DNA of 64,000 nucleotides from Aurantiacibacter rhizosphaerae (GTDB lineage: Bacteria; Pseudomonadota; Alphaproteobacteria; Sphingomonadales; Sphingomonadaceae). Below the pieces are notes generated by a model that had not been told where the DNA came from, made no database searches, and saw only the letters and a list, made by a program, of their open reading frames with translations. The stretch spans positions 310,001-374,000 of the forward strand of contig NZ_WUBR01000002.1 in assembly GCF_009807005.1 (NCBI RefSeq), in the 5' to 3' direction. The translations under genes and the position numbers were made by a program. Positions 20,540 to 28,903 of the stretch are shown in pieces; the first letter of the stretch is position 1; each line of letters starts with the position of its first letter.

Positions 20540-21469
20540 ATGGCGCCGCCATCGGCAAACAGATCGGGTTCTAACAAGAGAGCGCAGCTAGGGCTGTTCG
20601 CTGGCTATCTGGCTGCGGGCCTTGGCATGGCGCTGGGCATCCTGCTGCTGGCTATATCCCTTTGGCGGCCAGAGACGTTCAACGGCCTTCGTTCTATGGC
20701 CAGCGACGCTGCTGCACCTGTTGGTGAAGTGGGTGCCGCAGGCCGCGTGGGATCGCGCAATTTCTTCGAAGCTATCGCCGGATATTACGACGCTGGCAGC
20801 AAGAATGCGGAGCTGGAAGAAGAGATCAAGATCGCCCGCGTAAAACTGGCTGAGGCTCGCGCCCTCGCCCAGGAAAACGAGCGCCTGAAAGCTGTGCTCT
20901 CTCTTTCGGATGGCGATGTGTCGCCGATCACCACGGCCAGGTTGATCGGTTCGACGTCCACCAGCACGCGGCGCTTTGCCTATCTGTCGGCAGGCCGCCG
21001 GGAAGGTGTCGAACCCGGCATGCCGGTCACCTCGCCGCTCGGCCTTGTCGGCCGTGTGCTGGAAGCAGGTGCCAACACTTCACGCGTCCTTCTGCTCACA
21101 GATACGGACAGCGTCGTTCCCGTGCGCCGCGCCACCGATAACACGGTTGCGTTTGCAGAGGGGCGCGCGGACGGTTCGCTGCGCATCCGCCTGATCAACC
21201 TGGGCATCAACCCTCTGAAAGTTGGCGACATATTCGTCACGTCCGGCGCGGGCGGCATGTTCCATCCGGGTACGGCAGTCGCCATGGTCAGTGAAATCAC
21301 CGATGACGGAGCGATCGGGCAATTGCTCAGCAATCCGGCTGCCACCGATGTCGTGATCGTGAAGCCGGTGTGGCAGGGCGAACTGATCGATACGATGGGA
21401 GACCCCCTCGCCAATGATTCCGAAGGCGCGCCCGAACCTGAGGCCGAGCCGGATCAAGCTGAAGAATAA
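20540..21469 (+). CDS. mreC: Rod-shape determining protein MreC
   Basis: MreC is the periplasmic scaffold linking MreB to PBP2. The 309-residue protein has one N-terminal membrane segment (LFAGYLAAGLGMALGILLLAI), a coiled coil (about residues 85-125) and the paired beta-barrel domain containing GREGVEPGMPVTSPLGLVGRV and FVTSGAGGMFHPG. It ends in an acidic, Pro/Glu-rich tail. It lies 31 bases after mreB, and its stop overlaps the mreD start (TAATG). Confidence 0.96.
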   Translation: MAPPSANRSGSNKRAQLGLFAGYLAAGLGMALGILLLAISLWRPETFNGLRSMASDAAAPVGEVGAAGRVGSRNFFEAIAGYYDAGSKNAELEEEIKIARVKLAEARALAQENERLKAVLSLSDGDVSPITTARLIGSTSTSTRRFAYLSAGRREGVEPGMPVTSPLGLVGRVLEAGANTSRVLLLTDTDSVVPVRRATDNTVAFAEGRADGSLRIRLINLGINPLKVGDIFVTSGAGGMFHPGTAVAMVSEITDDGAIGQLLSNPAATDVVIVKPVWQGELIDTMGDPLANDSEGAPEPEAEPDQAEE

Positions 21470-22023
21470 TGGAAAGGCTGGCACCCAGCGCACGGCGTGA
21501 TGCCTATGGCAGCAAGATCAACCGGGCGCATTCCCCGGTGCTGGCCTATGGCGTGCCGTGGGTCACCACGATGCTTGGCTCGCTCACGCCAATGCTGCCG
21601 ATTATCGCGCCAGCGCCGATCCTTCCGCCCCTCGGCTATCTGATGCTGCTGGCCTGGCGCCTGGCACGGCCCGGCGTCCTGCCGATGTGGGCCGGTTTCC
21701 CTCTCGGCCTGTTCAATGATCTGTATTCCGGCCAACCCATCGGCAGCAGTATCTTACTGTTTTCACTCACGATGATCGCGCTGGAACTGATTGAGCTACG
21801 CTTCCCATGGCGCAGTTTCTGGCAGGACTGGCTGATCGCGGCGCTGTTTATTCCGCTCTACCTGATGGGTAGCGCGTTGTTTTCAGGGGCGGAAATCAGT
21901 CTGGACCGCTTGCCGCTTCTGATCCCGCAGATCTTGCTTTCCGTCATCGCGTTTCCAATTATAGCAAAGATGATCTCCTTGCTCGACAATTTGCGACTGA
22001 CGCGCGTTAGGCGGATACGCTGA
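21469..22023 (+). CDS. mreD: Rod-shape determining membrane protein MreD
   Basis: The 184-residue polytopic protein has about five hydrophobic segments and the MreD-like motif MWAGFPLGLFNDLYSGQPIGSS. MreD works with MreC in the elongasome. The start overlaps the mreC stop by one base, and mrdA follows after two bases, so translational coupling is likely. Assignment rests on context and on the weakly conserved family pattern. Confidence 0.92.
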   Translation: MERLAPSARRDAYGSKINRAHSPVLAYGVPWVTTMLGSLTPMLPIIAPAPILPPLGYLMLLAWRLARPGVLPMWAGFPLGLFNDLYSGQPIGSSILLFSLTMIALELIELRFPWRSFWQDWLIAALFIPLYLMGSALFSGAEISLDRLPLLIPQILLSVIAFPIIAKMISLLDNLRLTRVRRIR

Positions 22024-22025
22024 GT

Positions 22026-24047
22026 ATGGACCGCAAGCTCACCTCCAATTCGCTGAAGGAAACGTTCGACCGGCGCAGCTTTGTCGTCGGATCGGTACAG
22101 GGCGGGATCGGCCTGCTGCTGGCCGCGCGCATGGGCTATATCGCCGTGGCCGAGAACGAGAAGTACGAGATGGAGGCGGAGAGTAACCGCGTCAATCTCA
22201 GCCTGATCCCGCCACGCCGCGGGTGGATCCTTGATCGCAACGGCTCCCCCCTCGCCTCCAACCGCGCGGATTTTCGCGTCGACATCATACCCGAACGCCT
22301 GGAAGACCGCGATTTTACGGTAAATGTCCTTGGCGACCTCCTCGAATTTACCGAGGCGGAAAAGGCTGACCTTCACGACAGGCTGGAGGAATCCGCAGGA
22401 TTTGCAGCGGTGCCCGTGGCCAATGGCCTGGATTTCGAGAAATTCGCCGCGATCAGCGTGCGCATCCCGGAATTGCCCGGCGTCATTCCGCAGCGCGGTT
22501 TCTCTCGCTTCTATCCCACCGGGGCCTCCGTCGGCCACCTGATCGGCTACGTCGGCTCCCCCAGCCGCGAGGAATATGAGGAGGAGCCACAGCCGCTGCT
22601 GCTTACCCCCGGTTTCAAGCTCGGCAAAGACGGCATCGAAAAGCAGTTCGAGCAACGGCTGAGAGGTGAGCCGGGTGCTCGGCGCGTGGAGGTTACCGCA
22701 TCGGGCCGGATCGTGCGCGATCTGGAAACACGTGATGACGTTCAGGGTGATGCTGTGCAGCTCACCATCGATGGCCCCTTGCAGGATTACGCCGCGCGTC
22801 GGATTGGCCTGGAATCCGGTTCCGTCGTGGTGATGGATTGCCAAAGCGGCGATCTTTTGTGCATGGCATCCATGCCCAGCTTCGATCCTAACAGCTTCTC
22901 CGACGGTATTGGCCGGGTGGAATTCGGCATGTTGCAGGAGAACGATCGTGTTCCCTTGCGCAACAAGACGCTGAAAGGCCTTTATCCGCCCGGTTCCACC
23001 ATCAAACCCATGCATTCCATGGCCTTCATGCATGAAGGCGTCTCGCCTGATGAGGCGATCATCTGCGGTGGCGGACGGCGCATCGGCAACAGGTTCTTCA
23101 ACTGCTGGAGCAACCATGGCCGCGTGGACATGGCAAAGGCCATCTATCAAAGCTGCGACAGCTATTTCTATCACTTCGCCCAGCAGGTGGGTTTCGACAA
23201 GGTGGCCGATTACGCCCGCCAATTCGGGCTTGGGCAGCAGTTCGATCTTCCGGTCGCCAGCCAGTTCTACGGCACCGTCCCCGATCCTGCGTGGAAGCTG
23301 GAGAAATATGGCCAGGAGTGGCAGCCATATGACACGGTGAACGCCTCGATCGGGCAGGGCTATTATCTCGCCAGCCCGCTACAGCTGGCGGTAATGTCCG
23401 CCCGCATCGCCACTGGCCAGAAAATCACGCCCTCGCTTGCCAAGCTGGACAAGCGCGCACCGTTTCAATCCCTCGACTTCAAGCCTGACGAGATTGCCTA
23501 CATCCGCCAGGCGATGAGCGATGTGGTCAACGGCCCCGGCACCGCCGGTCGTGCGCGTTTGCCTATCGAAAACGTGCTGATGGCGGGCAAGACGGGAACT
23601 GCGCAGGTCGTCAGCCTCAGCGTGTCGAACGGCAAGACCGGTCCTTGGAAATATCGCGACCACGGCCTGTTCGTGTTCTTCGCTCCCTTTGACAATCCAC
23701 GCTACGCAGGTGCTGTGGTGATCGAGCATGGCGGCGGCTCCGGCGCGGCATATCCGGTGGCGCGCGATGTGATGACCTTCCTGCTGGACCCGCAGACTGC
23801 TCTCGATTCCCTGCACAAGCTGGAGGAACAGTGGGGCGGCACGGCGCAGCAGCGTCTTGATGCGCAATACAAAAGCTATGCAACGGCAGCCGGGGTGAAC
23901 CTTCCGCCCGCGCCGCCGCCCATGAAGCTTGCGGAACAGGTGGATGCCGAAGCGCGCGCCGCCTATTCTGCGCCGGAAGTTGCGGATGACCGGGTGTTCT
24001 CCCCCCGCGACGAAGCTAATCCGAGAGCCGATGAGACCAGCACATGA
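22026..24047 (+). CDS. mrdA: Penicillin-binding protein 2 (elongasome transpeptidase)
   Basis: PBP2 cross-links peptidoglycan during cylindrical growth. The 673-residue protein has an N-terminal membrane anchor (about residues 19-40), a pedestal/dimerisation region starting IPPRRGWILDRNG, and a transpeptidase domain with the active-site serine in GSTIKP (Ser324), the second motif in QSCDSYFY and the third KTGTAQ. The C-terminal tail past the catalytic domain is proline-rich and acidic. It overlaps rodA by four bases. Confidence 0.96.
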   Translation: MDRKLTSNSLKETFDRRSFVVGSVQGGIGLLLAARMGYIAVAENEKYEMEAESNRVNLSLIPPRRGWILDRNGSPLASNRADFRVDIIPERLEDRDFTVNVLGDLLEFTEAEKADLHDRLEESAGFAAVPVANGLDFEKFAAISVRIPELPGVIPQRGFSRFYPTGASVGHLIGYVGSPSREEYEEEPQPLLLTPGFKLGKDGIEKQFEQRLRGEPGARRVEVTASGRIVRDLETRDDVQGDAVQLTIDGPLQDYAARRIGLESGSVVVMDCQSGDLLCMASMPSFDPNSFSDGIGRVEFGMLQENDRVPLRNKTLKGLYPPGSTIKPMHSMAFMHEGVSPDEAIICGGGRRIGNRFFNCWSNHGRVDMAKAIYQSCDSYFYHFAQQVGFDKVADYARQFGLGQQFDLPVASQFYGTVPDPAWKLEKYGQEWQPYDTVNASIGQGYYLASPLQLAVMSARIATGQKITPSLAKLDKRAPFQSLDFKPDEIAYIRQAMSDVVNGPGTAGRARLPIENVLMAGKTGTAQVVSLSVSNGKTGPWKYRDHGLFVFFAPFDNPRYAGAVVIEHGGGSGAAYPVARDVMTFLLDPQTALDSLHKLEEQWGGTAQQRLDAQYKSYATAAGVNLPPAPPPMKLAEQVDAEARAAYSAPEVADDRVFSPRDEANPRADETST

Positions 24048-25150
24048 GGGGTGAGATCACCCTTCCCGCCCCTATTGCGGAATTTCCCTGGCGCGTCGTC
24101 ATTCCCCTTACGCTGCTCGTCGCCTTTGGAGCTGCGGTGCTGCACTCTGCTGCAGGCGGATCGATGGAACCCTATGCCGGTTCGCACCTCATCCGCTTCG
24201 GGGTCTTCCTGGTGGTGGCGCTGGTGATGTCCTATTTCCCGGAGGACTGGACGAAGCTTGTGGCGATACCGGCCTATGCGGTCACGCTGCTGCTTCTTGT
24301 TGCCGTGGAAACCGTCGGCCAGCTTGGCGGTGGTAGCCAGCGGTGGCTGGAACTTGGCTTTATGCGGCTGCAGCCCTCAGAAATCATGAAGCCGGGCATC
24401 GTCCTGATTATTGCTGCGTTTTATTCCACGCTACCTGTGGGCATGATTGGCAGTTGGCGCGCACTGCTGGTTCCCCTCGGCCTGATCCTGCTGCCCGTGG
24501 GGCTTGTGCTGCTGCAACCCGATCTTGGCACTTCGCTGGCAATTGCATTTGGCGGCATTGTGGTGATGTTCCTGGCGGCAATCCCGCAGAAATGGTTTAT
24601 CGGCGGCGGTATTGCCGGCATTATTGCCGCTCCGATCGCCTATTTCTTCGGGCTTCAGCCCTATCAGCAGCAACGGGTGCTGACCTTCCTTGATCCGGCC
24701 AGCGATCCGCAGGGCAGCGGCTATCATATCATCCAGTCCAAGATCGCCATCGGTTCCGGCGGACTTTCCGGCAAGGGATTCGGCGATGGTTCGCAAAGCC
24801 AGCTCGATTATCTGCCTGAACCGCATACAGACTTCGTTTTCGCTACCATGGCTGAGGAATGGGGCCTGATCGGCGGATTGTTCGTGCTGCTGGTCTTCGG
24901 CATCGTGCTGCGCTGGGGCCTGCTTGTCGCGCGCGAGGCGCAAACGCGCTTTGCTCGGTTGCTGGCAGGAGGCATGACCGCCACGATATTCTTCTATGTC
25001 GCGGTCAATCTGATGATGGTGATGGGCCTCGCGCCAGTGGTGGGTATTCCCCTGCCATTCATGAGCCACGGCGGGTCTTCGATGATGACCAACATGATCT
25101 GCGTTGGCGCGCTGATGATGGTGGAACGGTGGAACCGCCGCACGTCCTGA
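24044..25150 (+). CDS. rodA: Peptidoglycan glycosyltransferase RodA
   Basis: RodA is the SEDS-family polymerase partnered with PBP2. The 368-residue polytopic protein shows the conserved SEDS segments RWLELGFMRLQPSEIMKP, LQPDLGTSLAI, GSGLSGKGFGDG-like SGGLSGKGFGDGSQSQL, YLPEPHTDFVFATMAEEWG and LPFMSHGGSSM. Its ATG overlaps the mrdA stop (ATGA). It is the last gene of the operon; the tRNA-Lys follows 120 bases downstream. Confidence 0.97.
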   Translation: MRGEITLPAPIAEFPWRVVIPLTLLVAFGAAVLHSAAGGSMEPYAGSHLIRFGVFLVVALVMSYFPEDWTKLVAIPAYAVTLLLLVAVETVGQLGGGSQRWLELGFMRLQPSEIMKPGIVLIIAAFYSTLPVGMIGSWRALLVPLGLILLPVGLVLLQPDLGTSLAIAFGGIVVMFLAAIPQKWFIGGGIAGIIAAPIAYFFGLQPYQQQRVLTFLDPASDPQGSGYHIIQSKIAIGSGGLSGKGFGDGSQSQLDYLPEPHTDFVFATMAEEWGLIGGLFVLLVFGIVLRWGLLVAREAQTRFARLLAGGMTATIFFYVAVNLMMVMGLAPVVGIPLPFMSHGGSSMMTNMICVGALMMVERWNRRTS

Positions 25151-25270
25151 CGAATAAGTTTAGGCGATTGTGACGCAGCCCCTTTTCACAGCTGAAACAA
25201 CCGCTATATGAGCGCCTCCCAGCGATTCGCAGATGCGAATCAAAGGGCGCCAGCGACACATCGCCGGTAT

Positions 25271-25346
<76 letters not shown>

Positions 25347-25416
25347 TCCTCCTTCATTTGTTGACTTCGCCCTCATTCATTCGGCAACAGTCGATTGAAA
25401 TGGGAGAGAAACGACT

Positions 25417-26145
25417 ATGAGCATTTTGCAGGGCCGCGTCGCGGTGGTTACGGGCGCGAGTTCGGGAATTGGCGAAGCTTGCGCCATAGAATTCGTGAAC
25501 AAGGGCGCGAAGGTTGTGCTGGCCGCCCGGCGGCAGGAGCGGCTGGACACGCTGGTCAAGAAAATCGAGGGCATGGGCGGCGAAGCGATGGCTGTCGTCA
25601 CCGATGTGACTGACGAGGCCGATATCGAGAATTTGATGGCCAGCGGGGCAGAGCAATTCGGCTCTATCGACGTGCTGATCAACAATGCCGGGATTGCCGA
25701 AAACACGCCTGTCGCCGAAACTTCCCTGGAACATTGGCACAAGGTCATCGACACCAACCTGACCAGCGCATTCCTGTGCGCAAAGCACGCCTGGCCGCAC
25801 TTCATGAACGGTGGGCACGGGAGGATCGTGAACATCGGATCTATCTCCGCCAAGGTGCCGCGCAGCGAGTGTCCAAGCTACACCGCCAGCAAGTTTGGCC
25901 TTCAGGGGCTGACCCATGCGCTGGCCGTGGACGGGCGCGATCACAACATCGCGGTTTCGATCTTCCATCCGGGCATCGTCGCCACCGAAATCATGCCCGG
26001 ATCGGTGAAACTGCCCGACAATTTCGCCGCGTCCCCCGAAGAGATAGCTGAAGTGATCGTGCACATGTGCGACATGCCCGATTACCTGAATTTCTACGAG
26101 GCGCTGGTTGTGCAGAACAAACTCCCGTTTCTTGGTCGCGGATAG
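25417..26145 (+). CDS. Short-chain dehydrogenase/reductase
   Basis: Classical SDR of 242 residues: cofactor motif TGASSGIG near residue 13, NNAG near 91, the catalytic serine in IGSISAK and the YxxxK motif as YTASKFG. The residue pattern after the second strand (AARR) suggests NADP(H) preference, which is inference. The substrate cannot be told. An AGAGA precedes the ATG. The stop overlaps the next gene's GTG by one base (TAGTG), so the pair is likely co-expressed. Confidence 0.92.
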   Translation: MSILQGRVAVVTGASSGIGEACAIEFVNKGAKVVLAARRQERLDTLVKKIEGMGGEAMAVVTDVTDEADIENLMASGAEQFGSIDVLINNAGIAENTPVAETSLEHWHKVIDTNLTSAFLCAKHAWPHFMNGGHGRIVNIGSISAKVPRSECPSYTASKFGLQGLTHALAVDGRDHNIAVSIFHPGIVATEIMPGSVKLPDNFAASPEEIAEVIVHMCDMPDYLNFYEALVVQNKLPFLGRG

Positions 26146-27293
26146 TGACCGACACTTTGAATTGCTGGAATATTGCCGACCTAGCTGGACAGGCGCGGGC
26201 ACGCCTGCCGCGCGGGGTGTGGGAATATCTGGAACGCGGCGTGGAAGATGAAACGGGCATGTCGCGCAATCGGCAGGCTTTTGATCGGATAGCGTTCCGT
26301 CCACGCGTGCTGCGCAATGTCGATAAGATCGACCTCAGCACCACGATCCTGGGAAAGCCAAGCGCCCTGCCCTTCGCGATCGGCCCCACCGGCGCGGCAG
26401 GCATGATGTGGTATCGCGGTGACCTGGCCCTGGCGAACGCCGCCACCAAGGCTGGCATTCCCTTCTCCATCTCCAGCGCCAGCACGCTGAATGTGGAGGA
26501 GTTTGCCGAGATCGACGGGCGGAGGTGGTTCCAGCTTTACATGTGGCAGGACCGCGAACTGTCTTACAACGTGGTGCGCAGCGCCCATGCCACGGGGTGC
26601 GATACACTGCTGGTTACGCTGGATCTGCCCGTGCCGCCAAATCGCGAGTATCTGCAACGCAACGGCTTTGGAATGCCGTTTCAGCTCAACCGGCACAACA
26701 TCCCCGATATCCTCTCCCACCCGCGCTGGCTGACCGGCGTTATCGGGCGATATCTTCTGGACGGCGGCCTGCCCCAGCAGGCTAACCTGCCGAAAGGCCT
26801 TAAAAGCTCCATCGTTCGCGGATCGAAGCCGGGCGCGATTTTCAAGCAAAGCGATCTGGATTGGGACGGCGTGAAGAAGCTGCGCGACATCTGGCCCGGC
26901 AATTTCGTTCTCAAGGGCGTGCTGCACCCGGACGATGCGCGCTTGGCGATGGAGATGGGGGCCGATGGCGTAATTGTGTCCAACCACGGCGCACGCTCTC
27001 TCGATCACTCCATCGCCGCGATTGACGCCCTGCCCGATATCGTGGCCGCCGTGGGTGGCCGGATGTCGGTATTGCTGGACAGCGGCATCAGGCGCGGCAG
27101 TGATATCGTAAAGGCGCTGGCCCTGGGCGCGGATGGTACACTGATTGGCCGGGCCACGCTTTATGGCCTGTCCGCTGCGGGAGAACGAGGCGTGGCGCGC
27201 GCGATCGAGCTGCTGCAGAATGAGGTTTCAACCACCATGGCCATGCTGGGGCTGTCCTCGATTGACGAGATCGATGGCAGTGCGCTTGCCTGA
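26145..27293 (+). CDS. FMN-dependent alpha-hydroxy acid dehydrogenase (lactate/mandelate type)
   Basis: The 382-residue TIM-barrel protein belongs to the FMN alpha-hydroxy acid oxidase family: GPTGAAGMMWYRGDLALANAA-like N-terminal FMN region, FQLYMWQD, the catalytic His-Arg in VSNHGARSLD, and DSGIRRGSDIVKALALGAD. Members oxidise L-lactate, glycolate or (S)-mandelate and pass electrons to quinone or oxygen. The motifs do not fix the substrate. I choose GTG 26145, overlapping the SDR stop, instead of an ATG inside the SDR gene. Confidence 0.88.
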   Translation: MTDTLNCWNIADLAGQARARLPRGVWEYLERGVEDETGMSRNRQAFDRIAFRPRVLRNVDKIDLSTTILGKPSALPFAIGPTGAAGMMWYRGDLALANAATKAGIPFSISSASTLNVEEFAEIDGRRWFQLYMWQDRELSYNVVRSAHATGCDTLLVTLDLPVPPNREYLQRNGFGMPFQLNRHNIPDILSHPRWLTGVIGRYLLDGGLPQQANLPKGLKSSIVRGSKPGAIFKQSDLDWDGVKKLRDIWPGNFVLKGVLHPDDARLAMEMGADGVIVSNHGARSLDHSIAAIDALPDIVAAVGGRMSVLLDSGIRRGSDIVKALALGADGTLIGRATLYGLSAAGERGVARAIELLQNEVSTTMAMLGLSSIDEIDGSALA

Positions 27294-27312
27294 AATCTGC
27301 TAACGCCCAACC

Positions 27313-28290
27313 ATGCGTAAGCTGATCGCCCTTCTCTGCGCCATGATGTGGCTGGCGCTGGCAACGGGCGCCCAAGCGCAGAATGCTGATCTTGCTGCAC
27401 AAGATTTGCGCCTAGCGCGCATTGCCGATGCGATGTTGGTCTCGAATGTAAAACTCTGCCGGGAAACGATGCCTGTAACCGGCATGATACTGCACAGCGC
27501 GGATCAATACGGCAATGCAGCGCCGTCCCTGTTCCGCAACGGCTCGCTGGCGATTGCAGCCGTGGTGCCCGGCTCCACGGCGGAACGAGCCGGGCTGAAA
27601 AGTGGAGACGGTATCGCCGCCGTCAACGGCGTGTCAGTCAACAGCATGGTGCCAACGGGCAAGGATCATCTGCGAGAGGTCGCCTTCTTCCAGCTTGCGG
27701 GCTTAGCGCCGGAGGCTTCTGTCGAACTCACGATATTGCGCGATGGAGAGACGCGCTCGGTGGGGTTCGATGCTCCGCAGGGTTGTCAGTCTTTGGTCGA
27801 GGTTTTGCCATCGGGCGATTTCAGTGCGCGATCAAACGGGCGCGTGATCCAGGTGCAATATGATTTCCTTCTCAGCCTTTCAGACGATCAGCTTGCCGTG
27901 ATCCTTGCCCATGAACTGTCACACAGCGTGTTGGAGCACCGCCGCCGCAAGGTGGAGGCGGGCATCGATAATGCCAGCATCATGCGCCACCTTGGCCGCA
28001 ACCAGCAGGTGAACCGCCAGGCCGAGATCGAGGCGGACAGGCTTTCCGTGCACATCCTTGCCAATGCCGGATATGACGCGGCGATTGCCCCGGCCTTCTG
28101 GCGATCCGAGCAAGGACTGGTTGCCGGCGGCGGAGCCATTCCCAGCTTCATCTATCCCACGCAATCTGCACGGGCCGCGATGATCGAACAGGAAATCGCC
28201 CGCTATCTGCCCCTCGGCCACGGGCCCAGCTGGCCGGGGCATCTGCTGCGCTTGAGAGACGCGAGCTTTGCTGGCGATCAGGCCTTCTGA
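27313..28290 (+). CDS. Secreted M48-type metallopeptidase with PDZ domain
   Basis: The 325-residue protein has a cleavable signal peptide (MRKLIALLCAMMWLALATGA, probable cleavage after AQA), a PDZ domain (about residues 75-150, GSTAERAGLKSGDGIAAVNG) and an M48-like zinc site AHELSH near residue 199 with the downstream glutamate in EIEADRLSVHILANAGYD. It is probably periplasmic and involved in envelope quality control; that role is inferred. It overlaps the convergent flavin reductase gene by 13 bases. Confidence 0.88.
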   Translation: MRKLIALLCAMMWLALATGAQAQNADLAAQDLRLARIADAMLVSNVKLCRETMPVTGMILHSADQYGNAAPSLFRNGSLAIAAVVPGSTAERAGLKSGDGIAAVNGVSVNSMVPTGKDHLREVAFFQLAGLAPEASVELTILRDGETRSVGFDAPQGCQSLVEVLPSGDFSARSNGRVIQVQYDFLLSLSDDQLAVILAHELSHSVLEHRRRKVEAGIDNASIMRHLGRNQQVNRQAEIEADRLSVHILANAGYDAAIAPAFWRSEQGLVAGGGAIPSFIYPTQSARAAMIEQEIARYLPLGHGPSWPGHLLRLRDASFAGDQAF

Positions 28291-28799
28291 CCGGACCGCC
28301 GCGATGCCTCGCTGATGTCGATGTAATTGCGATCGAAATAGGTCAGCGGGGTAGCATCCTGACGATGCTTGGCTGCCAGCAATTCACCGATAAAGATCGT
28401 GTGCGTGCCAAATTCATGACGGTGGACCGTGCGGCAAACAAGGCTGGATTGCGCTGTGCTCAGAATTGGCGTGCCCTCCACTTCCAGCCAGTCCCCCACG
28501 GCAAAACGATCCGCATCGGGCCGCATGAAATGATTCGCAACATCCCGATTGCCAAGGCCGAGGATATTCACGCAAAACCTCTCCGCCCGTTCCAGCGGAT
28601 CATGCAGAGATGCCGTGCGATTGACGCACACCAGCAGGGATGGTGGCTCAAAACTCAGCGAACTCACGGCCGTTGCGAGGATGCCGTAACGCTGGCCATT
28701 GTCTATCGTGGTGACGGCGTAAACTGTCGCGGCCACGTGACGCATTGAATCGCGGAAAGCTTCAACCAGCGCTTCGTGGCTCTGTCCTACATCGCTCAT
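28278..28799 (-). CDS. Flavin reductase domain protein
   Basis: The 173-residue protein matches the flavin reductase (FMN-binding split barrel) fold: FRDSMRHVAATVYAVTT, GILATAVSSLSFEPPSLLVCVN, FCVNILG and HTIFIGELLA. Such proteins reduce FMN/FAD with NAD(P)H, often for a monooxygenase partner, but no monooxygenase is nearby. It is divergent from the ribB operon, sharing a 104-base promoter region that contains TGTGAT repeats, so it may be under the same flavin-linked control (inference). Confidence 0.88.
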   Translation of the reverse strand: MSDVGQSHEALVEAFRDSMRHVAATVYAVTTIDNGQRYGILATAVSSLSFEPPSLLVCVNRTASLHDPLERAERFCVNILGLGNRDVANHFMRPDADRFAVGDWLEVEGTPILSTAQSSLVCRTVHRHEFGTHTIFIGELLAAKHRQDATPLTYFDRNYIDISEASRRSGQKA

Positions 28800-28851
28800 T
28801 TATGCTCCTTGCGATTTCGCTGGTCGCGGCGCAAGTGCGAATATCCGCAGC

Positions 28852-28892
28852 CAATGTGATGCGTGAGACTTGCCATCACATTGCAATGTGAT
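28852..28892. promoter_or_regulatory. Putative operator: TGTGAT repeats with 18-bp perfect palindrome before ribB
   Basis: ATCACATTGCAATGTGAT at 28875-28892 is a perfect 18-bp palindrome ending 11 bases before the ribB ATG. A further half-site CAATGTGAT lies at 28852-28860, exactly 32 bases upstream of the right half of the palindrome, about three helical turns. The same motif recurs at 31549-31580 after the operon. The symmetry suits a dimeric HTH regulator; the HTH domain on RibB itself is the obvious candidate. No FMN riboswitch sequence is visible here. Confidence 0.6.
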
Positions 28893-28903
28893 AAGCGCAT
28901 GAT

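Noticed and set aside
28800-28903. FMN riboswitch before ribB
   Set aside because: The region is only 104 bases and lacks the conserved RFN element sequences; TGTGAT palindromes occupy it instead.
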